Below, piece after piece: positions 11,580 through 23,813 of a stretch of 64,000 nucleotides of DNA. The notes below the pieces were generated by a model that was not told the origin of the DNA, did not search any database, and worked only from the letters and a program-made list of their open reading frames with translations. The stretch's first letter is position 1. Every line of letters begins with the position of its first letter. Origin of the DNA: Uranotaenia lowii (lineage: Eukaryota; Arthropoda; Insecta; Diptera; Culicidae); assembly GCF_029784155.1 (NCBI RefSeq), contig NC_073692.1, forward strand, positions 272,615,827 through 272,679,826. Direction: 5' to 3'. Position numbers and translations under genes: made by a program.

Positions 11580-12184
11580 CCCTCCAAAGCCGTTCGGGTC
11601 AATATGACCCGAAGCGCACATTTCAAACATCTTTATCATCATTCCAATATACTGATGAACTGGTAGTTTTGACAGACCAAGTATGTTCTATGAAAATAAT
11701 GATCAAGTTAACGCTAAAAGACTAAAATTTGAGTTTTTAAAATCGGTTCATTGAGAAATGAAATACAGCTTAGCAAAGCCAAAACTGGATGTCGTTTTTT
11801 TAAAGTAAGACTTTTTTCTACCGGAAGATCTGTCATTCCGGTAAAAACTTTCATTGGACCCCAACATATCTATACATTGTCGGATAGATGGATTCTTGAC
11901 AATTTCAAACATCAATGAAATAATTAAATACAGATAAGCTGTCAGAAGTTATGAGTATTTTAAAAATAAAATCGATTTTTCGGACTTTTAACTTTCTGAA
12001 TCAGTTTCTGAAAACCTGGTAATACATATTGAATTAATTTTGAAATGTTGAGTAATTAGAATAAATTACCTACACAATGAATATAATATCATCAAAATCG
12101 GTTAACATTTACAGCCAGGAGAACGAAATCAAATTACAACGCATGTTTCCCCGAAACGGATATTTAGCGAACGGCTTTGGAAGG
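11580..12184. mobile_element. piggyBac-like MITE, TTAA target site
   Basis: A 605-bp non-autonomous element. TTAA flanks it at 11576-11579 and 12185-12188. The left end CCCTCCAAAGCCGTTCG and the right end CGAACGGCTTTGGAAGG are inverted repeats. Just inside the left end lies a palindrome TTCGGGTCA..TGACCCGAA at 11593-11613. The same palindrome and TIR core occur in the larger element at 55548-59019, and a subterminal 'AAAATCGGTTAACAT' block is also shared, so this is a shorter member of that family. TTAA duplication is diagnostic of piggyBac-type transposition. Confidence 0.85.
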
Positions 12185-12188
12185 TTAA

Positions 12189-13222
12189 AAAAACCGAACG
12201 AATATGTATAGCAGGTTTAAGTAGAACTTGATATTCCTTTGAAGAGGTCATTTTTCTTACATGTAAGAGAAAAAGAAGAAAAATATTTTGCATACTTTCC
12301 ATAAAAATCCGTCATTATCAAATTGATAGCTGACAAAATCGTTGATTATTTAAAGAATTACTGTGTGTGAGTAGTGGAAACACTGTCAAAAATTTCCACG
12401 AAGTTCAAATCAAGCATTGGAGTGAAGCACATGATCGGCAACTACGGTTAATGGTCATTCGGGAAGTCAAGTCTCACACCAGCATTTTTAATTTTCAATA
12501 AGCGAAAAATTAAGTGTACATCGCTGTGATGTTCAAATTTTTTTCTCTGATAAGTTGAAAGTGTTGCCTATTTATGAGTCATTCAAACCTAGGGGAGGAA
12601 GACTGAAATTCGCTATATCGTTTTCTGTACCGTTTTTTTTACTGTTCGGCTAAAAACCAACAATTGTTGAAAAGGATTGTTGTAAGATTTGTAAAATTTT
12701 AACTTTAGATGATCAGTTTTGTGTAGCGAGTCATGTAACTCAGTTGTTTAGGTGCTACATTTAAGGCTTCTGAGTTAATTGCTGCAGATTCAAAAGTAAA
12801 CATCGAAATCGAATACACCAGCTATATTATCCAATACCAGCATGTCAACTCTGTCGTAAATATAAACTATGAACTATATAAAAATGTTGTTCGGTCCATG
12901 AGAACTACCCAAAATCTAAATCTGTTATTTAAGCTATTTTTAAGAACAACCATTGATCCAACAATTTTCATTTATCAGCCTCAAAAACTTCAACAAAATT
13001 TGAGCGACTTAATGCGCATGAAAAAACAAGAATTTGCCAGAGTGAAAATAATTAAATAATTGTTTAATACAAAACAAGTGCTTTTCAGCATCAACAAAGT
13101 TTTATTGAAAATCTTTAAAAAAAAAGTCTTCAGTCTTCCTCCCCCCGATTCCCAAGTAGCAGAAATTGAAGGAAGAGGTTTCAGCCACCCAAAATACGAA
13201 TTATATGTGGGAAAACTGATCA
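12189..13222. other. Unassigned AT-rich intergenic sequence
   Basis: No convincing coding frame, splice signals or terminal repeats. Opposed short frames at 12990-13245 share low-complexity Lys/Phe composition and are not treated as genes. Confidence 0.35.
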
Positions 13223-14971
13223 ATAACATGCAGCGGCGGTCCTAGAGTTGGCTCTTGGGAGGGGTGATTTTCCAAATTTTCAAAAATCAGTCAATAAGAA
13301 GGATCGTAAATATCTGGCAAAAAAAAAGCTTATTTTGAGAAACAGGGTGGAGGATGGAGGAGGGGAAGGGCGGTTTGCAGTTGCAAAAAAGACTTGTATT
13401 TTGTAGGTTTGTAATTAAAAAAAAAATGAAATTAAAGAAAAATAGTGAGAACTTTTAACAAATTACCTCTATATACTTATTTTGATATCCTTTTATAAAA
13501 CAATCTGTGAATCTTAGATGTTCACTGCGAAAAGTTGTAGAAAAAACGATAATTTTCGCAATTTTTTCATTTGGCAGTTTAAAAATTATAACTTCAAGAA
13601 TTCTTCAAAGAATTTTCCGATATAAAAGTCATTTCACAAATGAAAATTATCGGTATGAGCCGTTTCAAATAAAGATATTATAAAAAAAAATTGAAAATTA
13701 AACAAAAAGAAAATGTTAAAAAAAAATCTTCAAGTTATCCACTATATTTTTACTGGTGATCTTCATATCAGAGTAAGACTCTCACCAAAATTTTATTGAT
13801 TCTCATTTTGTAACGATTCCAAAACAATTATTTGAGAAAAGTGTTTGTTAATTATTGCTTTGAGTTAAAAACTGAACATTTAATTGTTTTTCTGAAGTAT
13901 TTTGCTGAATCGTTGTTCGAAAGTATCGAATTATTATAAATTCTTATTCAAATTTTTCAGTTTTTTTAAAATAAATTAAATTTTAAAACAAGATCATCAA
14001 AATCATATTCTTAGGTATGAAGCTTTAGGAACTTCATTTTTATTTGTTTTTTCTTGTATTTCAAGCTCTTATACTAGATTTTTAATTTTGTTGGAATTGA
14101 ATGCAAAGAAAAAGTAACCAATTTGCAACGAATTATTTATGAAAAGAGTGAAAAATCGTATGTTTTCTTCACGCGCTCAATATTTTCAAATTTTTTTTAA
14201 TAATGTTTGAATAAAATTAAAAAATTTTGAATAAAGAGTTAATTTCTGAAAGCTAATACTATTTCAATTTTCCAGTGAAAATTCATAATCAATTGCAATT
14301 AAAATATCAAAACATAATAAGAGTGGATTTTTTAACCTAAATTATTATGCTGGATTATTATTATATTATTATATTTATCAAAATTTTGAATATGTATTAT
14401 TGTGTAGATTAGCTTTAAACAGTATCGTGATATAATTGATGTGAGTCCTGAAATCCAGCCTTGTTGGTCGGAAATTAGAAAAATGTCTTCCAAATGTCCA
14501 ACTTGAGCGATTGCCTAGTTTCCGAGAAAATAGTCGGGGATGACCGAATAGTTTTATCTCACCTGGGAAAAATTAAAGGAAAGGCAAGTTTTTGGAGTCT
14601 ATACTTTAAAAACTGATTTTGGAAATAAATTTCTGTACTCGATTTCAGATTTCATCCATCATCTCTAGTTTCCGAAGAAGTATTTTCAGTATTTTTCTCA
14701 AATTGAATAGATATCATAAGAGATATACCGAACAGTGCGAACGAATATTCTGAACATGAAGAATCGTAAATAAGCATAAAATGTGTTCAAAAGCACCGTC
14801 TGCATCACCGATTATTCTGCAAAAAACGGTCTCAGAACAACTTTATCGCAACCATTTTGTACTAAATAAACTTAATTTTGAAGGTTTTAAATTAAAGAAT
14901 GTATTTTTTTTTATCAGAACTTATGATCATTATTAAAATTGTTTAAATATGATATCGTCTCAAAATGTATG

Positions 14972-15080
14972 AGGCCTTTCGAGCCAAAAGGGTATAAGTG
15001 CATAAAAGCTCATGAAAGACGTAAAAGATCTCAGTAAATAAGCCTTGGAAAGAAAATTAAATTATTTTATGTGTTTGGCC
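14972..15080. mobile_element. Left-end fragment of the 'ATACCCC' element family
   Basis: AGGCCTTTCGAGCCAAAAGG followed by GTATAAGTGCATAAAAG matches the left end of the complete element at 26038-27281. No right end is present nearby, so this is a truncated relic. The downstream limit is approximate. Confidence 0.55.
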
Positions 15081-15951
15081 GTTTCTGTATATTTATCTAA
15101 AATTTTTATTTCTTATTCTAACGTAAAAGCATGTAAATAAAAATTCTAAACGTCTGAAAAATTACTAAATATAGTTTTATATCAATAAATTAAAATCGAT
15201 TATTTTTGCTACGTCGAGACAAATACAATCAAAGCTCATTTTTTTTTTAAACGTTCCAAAATAAGAAATTATTTTTGATAAAAATTGTGTAATTTAAATG
15301 TATCTTTTTAATTTAAATTGTCTAGACAGTTTCGATATCTTTAATTAAGAAAATATGGGCTTATGAGAATCTCAAATTGAGATGCATTCTGTAAAAATTT
15401 GAGCTTGCAATGTGAAATATGTAAATCAAGAAATGGAAATGTAGTATTAGATGTAGGCAACAAAAATCGAATCTATCCGGGTAGACATCTGGGGGAGGAG
15501 GTAGGGGTTGCCAAATGTCCACAATTTTGCACGGAGATGGAGAAGTGGGTGGAAATCTCATTTTTCTGTCCACGAGATATCTGAACAGCCCCATAGGCAA
15601 TTTAACATTTAAAGACTCAACTCTTTTCTACTTCTTAGAAGGATCGAGATATGTTGATCCATCAAACATGGAGCCAAACTGATCTGCAATAACTCGTTAG
15701 ACAATAAAGTTATGGTCGAAACAAGTTTGCAGGTATTTATTGAACATACCGACTATTTGGTGAACATTATCAAAAAATGATCAAACTATAGCTGAAGTTT
15801 TAGCGAAGTTAGTCTGAAAAAACATTTTCACTAAATATCCAAAAAGCAAAATCAACTTATGAGCATTAAATATAACTTTTTAGATTAGCGAAACGTTGGT
15901 TGATGACAGAGATATGCACGAAATTAAATTGAATGTTTCTTTTTTTTCCTG

Positions 15952-16185
15952 TAGGGGAGAGCCCACTACGACCAGTAGTTGATCTATTGTTGTGTTTACC
16001 CCGCGTTACTATATGCTGTCAGGTTCACCTGCACTATTGATTGGAGTGACAGTTGATTGCTGACTAAGCATTTTATCCCAATCGGGTATGATATCAAAGA
16101 TGTACGATATAACCTTCTTAGGGCTGATATGCATCATATGTCTTGTGCGCTTATTAACTTTGCCCCAAGTACACGCTCTCTCCTA
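15952..16185. mobile_element. Short MITE with TAGGGGAGAG ends
   Basis: The left end TAGGGGAGAGCCCAC and the right end (reverse complement) TAGGAGAGAGCGTGTAC form a short TIR around ~230 bp of higher-GC, non-coding sequence. No clear target duplication was found. Confidence 0.4.
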
Positions 16186-17124
16186 TTAAGGAGGGCGCAG
16201 CAGTTTCTTTGAATGTTTCGCAAGATCCTAAACTTTTTGCCGATACACCATACTGAGGGGTGAGCCCAAACTTTTGATCGATAACTAAAGTAGCTATTTT
16301 AGCTGTTTGAAGCACTTTGCAAATTTTAAGCACGAAATTTCAAAAAATGTTTTTTGACATTTATGTAAAAAGATTTAAATGCAACTCGAATTTTTAAATT
16401 CGGCCCACCTAACCCTGAACTGATCGGGTTGAAATATAAAGTGTGATTTTATGGAATTTTACAACTTTAAGTCAAATATAAGTCATATTAAGTTAACATA
16501 TACAATTTGCCAAAAAAATACAAAAAAGGTTTTGATCATTGACTTTAGATTGAGAGCAAAAGGAATGCAATATGTCATAAGATGACTGAGATATGACCAA
16601 ACAAATTTTCTTGTGTTTAAGGGGGTGATCCCAAACTTATGGCCGCTAGCATATATGGTCAGCAAATTCTAATTCAACGCTGTAAGTACCTAACTCATCA
16701 AAAGCTATTTGGTGAAATTGGTTTCAGGGAATTGAAAGTTACAGCTGTTTTAGTTTGGCGGACCAATATTTTTTTAAATTTTAAGCTATTACGTGATTAA
16801 TAAATTCTTTTATTAAACAACACCCCCACGGAGTGGAAAAATTTGAGAATAAGAAACTACACCTACTATATAGGAAAAGTTCTTAGTTTTTATATAAAAT
16901 CCAGCGTTTGCGAGTATTTCGTAACGGATTTTTGCCGCTTGGGGGGGAGGGGGGGTCACCCCGATCACCCCCCCTCCCCACGCCCTTCCATAGGACCGCG
17001 CCTGAAAACATGACTGAAAAAAGTGTGCGCCGGGCGAGGGGAGATACCACGAATAAAGTAAAAAATTTCATCACAAAAAACGATAATTTTTGTTTACAAT
17101 TTTATCATAAGATTATCTTCAGAG

Positions 17125-18441
17125 AAAGTCGGGTGTCGATACGACGTCCGCCGGTTGGAGAATCCAGAGGTGAAAAGGGCATACGTTGAACAGCTAGAAT
17201 CCCGAGCCTCGGAGTTGCCGACAGACGGAACAGTCGAAGAACAGTGGTGTGGAATCAAGAATGCCTTTATCACGACGAGCCATGGTACTCTCGGTAAAGT
17301 TTGTGGAAGACGAAGTGAATGGATGTCGCATGAAACCTGGAGGATGATCGATGATCGGAGAAAGGCGAAAGTCGGAATTGAGCAGGCACGTACCGGGTCA
17401 GCCAAAGCAGCCACCCGCTTACGATATGCGGAGCTGGAAAAGGCAGTTAAACGAGCTTGTAGACGAGACAAGAGAGCCTGAACAAACTCCCTAGCCGAAG
17501 AGGGAGAAAGAGCCGCCGCCATTGGAGATATCCGATTATTATATGATATTTCTCGCCGCCTTAGTGGTGCAAGGACGCCGCAAGAATGCAAGAATGCCGC
17601 TGAAAAACCGAGCAGGTCAGCTGCTGACAGATCGAACAGATCAGCTCAAGAGTTGGACTGAGCATTTTGATCAACTTTTCCGAGTTACAAATAGCAATGG
17701 CCAACAGAACCCGCAGCTCGAGGCGCCCACAGTAAGTCGCATTAATGGCGTCAACTCGGAAGCGCCCTCGCTGGCTGAAATAGAAGCGACAATCAAGGAC
17801 ATGAAATCCAACAAAGCGCCTGGAATCGATTACATTCCTGCTGAAATGCTCAAAGCCGACCCTGCCTTGTCAGCACAAATGTTGCACCGTCTTTTCGCTG
17901 ACATTTGGGATACTGCAACATTCCCGGCCGACTGGATGCAGGGTATTCTCGTAAAGGTCCCAAAGAAAGGAGACCTAACAGAGTGCGGTAACTGGCGTGG
18001 CATAACTTTGAACTGTACAACCCTCAAAGTACTCTGCAAAGTGATCCTGAACAGGATCCAGGAGAAAATCGACGCTACACTCCGACGGCAACAAGCTGGA
18101 TTCCGATCCGGACGATCATGTGTGGACCACATTACAACGCTACGAATAATACTGGAACAAATCAACGAATTCCAGGACTCTCTTCTGCTGGTGTTCGTTG
18201 ATTTCGAAAAAGCATTTGACCGACTGAACCACGAAAACATCTGGGCTGCTCTTAGACGACGAGGGGTCCCAGAGAAACTAGTCCATCTCATCGAAGCACA
18301 GTACGAGGCATTTTCGTGCAAGGTCCGCACAGTTGACGAGAACCTTGACTGGCAGCAAGTGAAGACGCTGGCTCCGGATCGCCAGCAGTGGAGATCTTTT
18401 ATCTCAACCCTATGCGCCGGCCAATCGGCGCTGGACCCTTA
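17125..18441 (+). pseudogene. LINE (RTE-like), internally deleted reverse transcriptase
   Basis: A 5'-truncated non-LTR retrotransposon. The frame begins within the connector (RYDVRRLENPEVKRAY), has a TGA near 17479 and a two-base frameshift near 17580, then runs as an RT domain to 18441. Visible motifs are NKAPGIDYIPAEML, FPADWMQGILVKVPKKGD, NWRGITL, GFRSGRSCVDHI and the first catalytic block FVDFEKAFDRLNHENIW. After EAFSCKV (about 18322) the sequence jumps straight to the family's C-terminal end RTVDENLDWQQVKTLAPDRQ. The second catalytic box (LADD) and the whole 3' RT/thumb region are therefore missing. It ends in a (TAGG)n tail at 18441-18453. The related copy at 36690-37190 shows what was deleted. 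Clade is assigned by general resemblance only. Confidence 0.85.
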
Positions 18442-18453
18442 GGTAGGTAGGTA

Positions 18454-19039
18454 TTACCTTCATTTACTTTATAGGAAGTATTTTGCTCAAACGAAGGGTA
18501 AATTGTTTCTTATTCAGTAATGAAAATAATAATTTGGTCTGAGAAACGAGCTCTCAATAGTTTTTCAAATTAGCCATCCAAGTAAAAACAGTAGAAACCT
18601 GTTCCGAATCTCATTAATCTGTCTTTCATACATACCTATATTTTTGAAAAAAAAACAATTGAAAACTAAAATTATTTTATTATATAATCATTGAAAATCA
18701 GTTATTCATTAATTTGAGTAGGATCGCTAAATCTAACGTTAAGTCAGTTGTTATGACAGAACGATGGGCTTCAATAGGGGTCAGTGCCTCAGGCGCCGTT
18801 CCAACAACGCAATGGTGAGAAGCCGCATTGTTCACAAAAAGGAGATTCAATGTTCAATTTCGTATTTTTGGCCATATTTATTTGCCATTCGGCCAATCAT
18901 TAACGAGCTAGCAGCAGATAGCGAAAATGTGCTAGGATGAGGATAAGAATTACCATTTGGAGGGGGTGCAAAACTTAAATTCGGTTGATTAAAATCTCCG
19001 AATAGTAAGAATTACTCGCGCTAACGGATTAAATATCAC
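18454..19039. other. Unassigned sequence between two LINE copies
   Basis: AT-rich, then a moderately GC-rich stretch at 18730-18850 with no coding frame I recognise. Confidence 0.3.
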
Positions 19040-20030
19040 ACGACTGAGGCAAACTGAGGTCGCGGCAGATTATGCGCAATCGCTAGATGCAGCGCCGCCG
19101 GCAGAGAGCGAGCTTGACGAAGCCCCACTCGAGGACTGTTGAGATACCATCAAGACAGCCATCAACAGTGCTGCGGAGAACGTCATCGGTCATCTGGAAC
19201 GAACTCGATGGAACGATTGATTCGACGAGGAATGTAGGAGTGTGATAGACGAAGAGAATACCGAGAGTCCGAATTTTTCAGGAGAAAAAGTGCCACCTGG
19301 AGGAGGAAGAGTTCGAGGAGCTGCATCGTCCTCAAGATAAACACGAAAGTTCTATCAGAAACTCAACGTATCCCGCAAAGGCTTCGTACCACAAGCCGAA
19401 ATGTGCCGAAGTAAGGACGGAGGCATCCTGATGGACAATCGTGAGGTGATCAAAAAGAAGAAGCAGTACTTCGATGAACACCTGAACGGCGCATATACAG
19501 GTGATCTAGACCGTGGGGGAAGGTACATCGCCAGCGTAGCCAACGACGTAGAGGAGTCACTCCCAACAATAAGTGGAGTTGAGGAAGCCATTTGCCAGCT
19601 GAATAGCAACAAGTCGGCTGGGAAGGATGGCATCGCAGCTGAACTCATCAAAATGGGCCCGGACAAGTTGGCCGATTGCCTACACCGATTGATAGTTCGG
19701 ATCTGGGACATAGAACAGCTACCGGAGGAGTGGAAGGAGGGGGTTATACGCCCCATTTACAAGAAGGGCGACCAATTGGACTGTGAGAAATTAAATCGCA
19801 TGTGTCATCAAAAAAAATCAATAGATATCGAAATTCGTAAGTGGAGATGGATTGGCACACGCTGCGAGATTTGTAAAGAAGCGCTTGAATGAAATCAAGA
19901 TGGACATCTGAGAAGCGGCAGACCCAGAATTTCGTGATAGCCGTATCTAATATAGCAGCTGAAGTTCGAAAAGTCGACGAGATTTTGGGCTGCCAACAAA
20001 TGAAGATGCTGATCGGATCGCTAGCTGTTG
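19040..20030 (+). pseudogene. Second LINE family, internally deleted and degenerate
   Basis: A 5'-truncated non-LTR element of a family related to, but distinct from, the copy at 17125. In-frame stops appear near 19139 and 19218. The readable part includes TRKFYQKLNVSRKGFVPQAEMCR, YFDEHLNG, NKSAGKDGIAAELIKMGPDKL and LPEEWKEGVIRPIYKKGDQL. At about 19785 it jumps from the early RT region to the C-terminal segment (IRKWRWIG, ICKEALE, then GRP), with a worn AEVRKVDEILGCQQMKML near 19960. The catalytic FxDxxKAFD and xADD boxes are both absent. Same type of internal deletion as its neighbour. Confidence 0.8.
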
Positions 20031-20456
20031 AGCTGTTTAAATCAAGTCGAATGCTTCGGACACTTGGTGCCGAACACTTGGAAACAAATGAAACAAGATT
20101 TACAGTGTCTGGCACAAAATTCGATATTCCGCTGAATCCTCTTAGCCTCTATGTAAGCCGTCGCGTTCATGATAGGGAATTTGGGAGTTTTTGGAAAGTT
20201 GTTTCCTGTAACACCAGACCACACATAGAATTCCCATTTTATTTGCTGTCCTTATCAAAACAACTTTCAAGATAATAAAACCAGTCGTACGACAGGTATG
20301 TCAATCAACTATCTGATTGGCTAAATGTTCGAAATCATTCCTTGTCAATGAGACTACATACAATGGAACATTGGAAACACAGTGAAAACATACTTAAAAT
20401 AAAACCAAATGCAGGGATTTTTTCGTAACCTTACGTAAAATTCTAATATCATCTAG
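20031..20456. other. Unassigned region downstream of gene B
   Basis: No supported gene; short opposing frames at 20042-20275 look like chance. Confidence 0.3.
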
Positions 20457-20462
20457 TTTATT
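20457..20462 (-). terminator. Poly(A) signal AATAAA of gene B
   Basis: AATAAA on the minus strand about 110 nt past the gene B stop codon. Confidence 0.5.
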
Positions 20463-20573
20463 TGAGGAAATAATTTAATATTATTCAACATTGACTACGT
20501 GCACCTCAATGGAACGCTAATAAAAATTGTCAACCTTGTCATGACAATCGGTTCAAACAACCCAATGCAGCGG

Positions 20574-22629
20574 TTAGCCTGAAGTTACACAGTTTACATT
20601 CCAAATGTGATCGCAATATTCCCGAGCCTGATTCCAGTGTTGATTTGGAGGACAGGTCTGCTCGAAGAGGGTTCCGAACACGCACCGATAGAAACGGGTG
20701 CAATCGGGATGTGGAGCGTAGAATACTTGTCCAGCGGGGCAGAGAGGAGCCGATGGAGAAGGAGCTGGAGGTGGTGGAGGTGGTGGCAAAATTGGTGGTG
20801 CTGGAGTTGGAGCAGGTGTTGGGGCAGGTGTTGGAGCTGGTGTTGGTGCGGGGGTTTCTGGTGCTGGGGTTGGTGGTGCAGGAGTTGGAGGTTCAGGAGT
20901 TGGTGCCGGGGGCTGAGGAACAGGTACTGTAGGTTGCGTAGGGGCAGGTGTTGGTGCAGTAGGTACGGGAGCAGGTGTGGGACCTGGCGTAGGAGCTGTC
21001 GGTACATTCGGAGGTTCAGTTGGAACGGTGGGTGCGGGAGGAACTGCAGTTGGTGCTGTTGGGATAATAACATCTCCATCGCCATCTCCACCTTCGTCAA
21101 CCGGGGGAGCTTCTGGTTCTTCAACTGGAGGATCTACAGGAGTTTCTACAGGAGGATCTACAGGAGGATCTACAGGAGGGTCCACTGGAGTCTCAGGTTG
21201 CCCTGGTGGACCAGCCGTTGGTGGCATTGGTACATCTACAATGCAGATAGCAAGTTCCGCTCTTTGGCAGTTGCTACCAATCACGTCGAAGACAAGACCC
21301 GGCCCACAGTTCATTAAATGGGCAGTTTCACCCATGCAAAGATAAAACGCTGCGCAATCTTCTGGGTGTGGAATTTGCTTGACACCGGTGTTACCTTGGC
21401 ATGGAAGCGTTGTGGGTACAGGTGCAACTGAAACCGCGCATATAGCATTTTTTTCTGCAACACATTTCTTAGATGCCGAATCGAATTTCTCGCCAGTTTT
21501 GCAAGTAAGACTGTATTCTTTGTCATTCATACACATAATATATTTGCTGCAATCGGTTTGGTCTGGCAGATAACTAAGGCCGGTATTTCCTGAACAAACT
21601 TTTATTTTTGGTGTAACATCGCGAACACAAACAGAATCAGCCGGGGCGTTACATTTAGATGTGATCGTATCAAATATCAAACCCTCTTTACATGCTACGT
21701 TATAAGACTGTTCATTCATACACATGAAGTATCGCTTACAATCATCTGAATCGGGAACATAGCTGATACCTTTATTGCCGTTACATTTGGCACTGGTTTT
21801 CGGAAGTTTAGTGTCGTAGGCTAAGGAAAGGAAACTCGATTTGGAGCGCTTGAGGAGGAAATCGAAAGGAAAAGGATTATTGATCAGGATTATATAATAT
21901 GATTCGCAAAGGGTGAGGATGAGGTATCTTACAAAAATGGAAATGTCGCTTCAGCTCTTATATACAAGCTCATTTATTATTGAACTTTACCAGGGATGCG
22001 GGGCAATGGGCGAGGTCAGGCAAATCACAAACGTTCGACGAAGGGTTGAATCCGGTGTTTGGAGGACACCTATTCTCCAATGGCACTCCATTCAAACATA
22101 TGAAGTAGATTTGGCAATCCGTTGGATGCGGTAAGAACGTTGGATGCGCGGGATCATCAACTGCTGGGCATTCAACGGCAACACAACCTACAACACTTGC
22201 CAAGTTGCATTGTCCCGTTGCAGGATCGAACTGGAATCCATTTTGGCATTGCTGAGGAATCTGATTTCCGTTGAAACATAGAATGAATCTATCACAAGAT
22301 CCCTTCACCGGTATGCGATCGATTCCTTCCGCTGGACAACTAACACATTCCGCAGGATTTCCAGCATCACACATCTGTGTATCGAATCGGAAAATTGGAT
22401 ACTGTGTTGGACATTGGAACGGGAAAGCTTCCTGGTTGACACACGTATAGTACATAGTGCAATCCGTTTCATGAGCGACAAATCCTTCATTCCTTCCGGC
22501 ACATGGATTAGCATGCACTTGACTCATCCATACCAGGATGAATGTAAATGGAACAAGTTCTGTAATGATAATTGAACGTTACTTTTATCCATAAGCAATG
22601 CACTTTTTTTTGGGAAACTCACTTTTCAT
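20574..22629 (-). CDS. Large peritrophin-type protein B, 7 CBM14 domains and Pro-rich linker
   Basis: Secreted multi-domain chitin-binding protein, probably a peritrophic matrix cross-linker. Model: exon 1 22623-22629 (ATGAAAA|GTGAGT), exon 2 21991-22559 (acceptor TTACAG), exon 3 20574-21848; 616 aa. The first splice (phase 1) gives a signal peptide MKKLVPFTFILVWMSQVHA. The second (CTG|GTAAAG to a pyrimidine-rich CTCCTCAAG, phase 0, 142-bp intron) keeps frame and joins domains 3 and 4. CBM14 domains lie at about residues 22-73, 74-127, 128-188, 213-266, 274-330 and 335-392, then a ~165-residue linker with PVDPP and TPAP repeats, then a seventh domain at the C-terminus (CPAGQVFYAPHPDCTRFYRC). 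Without the second splice, exon 2 would stop six codons later (VKFNNK) and exon 3 would lack a signal peptide. Two separate genes remain possible, because a TATATAAG lies within the proposed intron. Confidence 0.75.
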
Positions 22630-22753
22630 CACTGTTTCTATTATTGTTCGTTTATCAGCACAATTTTTTCGAACTAATGCTCTTCCAAATTTGATAACGT
22701 TCGCACTTCTTCAGTTATATTCACAGAATAACTGGTTTCGGCGGAAGTTACAA

Positions 22754-22759
22754 TTTATA
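22754..22759 (-). promoter_or_regulatory. TATA box of gene B
   Basis: TATAAA on the minus strand about 125 nt upstream of the start codon, with a plausible initiator (ACCAGTTATTC) about 25 nt downstream of it. Confidence 0.5.
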
Positions 22760-23813
22760 AAGAAATTTTGAGACCGTGATATCGTGAGGTTTGTTCCACT
22801 GACAGTTTCGGATGAAAACATCCCGATAAGCTAAATTTTTATCAGTGACTGGATTCATTCATCGACTGCCAGTGCAGCACGATAACATATTTTATCAGAA
22901 GATTCATTACGCTACTGTCATGATCCGCGACTTCCCGTGGGTCACATTGATAAGATTTTAGCCAGTCAATATATCGGAACTTTAGGCAGAGAAGGATTCA
23001 ATTGTGTCGGAGGAAATAAATAATAAGAATGCCTTCATTTCTCAGATGAATCATACAAGCGGCATTTTCAAATACCGTCAAGGAAGTCTGCATTTCTTTT
23101 TCTTCTTCATGTTTACTTCTGTAGGTCTTTAATTTTGCTTAAAACTCATTTACCGTAAACTGGCGCATCATGCAACACTTTTCAACTTCAATGGCTACTA
23201 AAAAATAAATTTCCACAGATAATCAATCATAAAACTTGTACATCAAAAGTTTTAAGATTGACGGATCATCAAATAGACGAAATCTGAAAAATTATTGGTT
23301 TTACCAATTATTTTTAAATCCACAAAAACATGCGATTTTCACCCTACTAGGAAAAAGGGGTAAGTTTCCAAAAACTTTGTTTTTAATAAAAAAAAACAAA
23401 ACAAAACGTTTGAAAATTCAAAGTTTTTTATATATTTGTGATGTCAAAACGCTTAAAGCACCAATTGCAGTAATTTTCCATTTCGTTCGAATAAAATTTC
23501 ACATTTTTTCTGTCAAAAATGTTTTTAAAGAAAAATCATAAGGGTGCTGCATACATATCAGGGTAAAAAAATATGATAAAAAGTTCTACTAGCTGAAATC
23601 ATAAAAATAAATATTTAGATAGATGAAATTTTGAAATTGACCAACGCTCGATGCATAACAATCATATTCCAACATATGGAAACGAGATTCAAATGGTGAA
23701 TCACTTATTTGTATTGGCATGCATTTAAAGCCAGACTGGTAACTGAATTATAAAAATATTAATTTAAAAAATTTGTATATCGTACGAAAACTACTTTTAC
23801 ACCAACAGTGTAT
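22760..23813. other. Gene B upstream region, no gene seen
   Basis: Probably regulatory. 22760-22990 is less AT-rich and could hold promoter-proximal elements. An open frame at 23236-23541 is rich in Lys, Phe and Ile and has no recognisable domain, so I do not call it. Confidence 0.35.

Larger units (their letters stand above)
13231..17004. mobile_element. hAT element (non-coding), 3.8 kb
   Basis: The left end CAGCGGCGGTCCTAGAG and the right end (reverse complement) CAGGCGCGGTCCTATGG form an imperfect TIR of CAG(C/G)G type. The flanks ATAACATG (13223-13230) and AAAACATG (17005-17012) match at 7 of 8 positions, a typical worn 8-bp hAT duplication. The interior is AT-rich with no transposase frame, and carries a left-end fragment of another family (14972) and a short TAGGGGAGAG-type MITE (15952-16185). 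Imperfect direct repeats 'GGGGTGA(G/T)CCCAAACTT' occur at about 16257 and 16622. Confidence 0.7.

Noticed and set aside
17524..18442. Intact 306-codon reverse transcriptase gene
   Set aside because: The frame is open only because an internal deletion joined RT to the C-terminal end; the xADD catalytic box is missing.
20607..21317. Long plus-strand open frame rich in Trp, Cys and Arg
   Set aside because: It is the antisense shadow of gene B's Pro-rich linker and has no independent coding features.
21925..21968. Promoter (TATATAAG) and first exon of a separate downstream peritrophin gene
   Set aside because: No in-frame ATG with a signal peptide can be joined to the 20574-21848 exon; splicing from the upstream exon in phase 0 explains the data better. 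Kept as an alternative.
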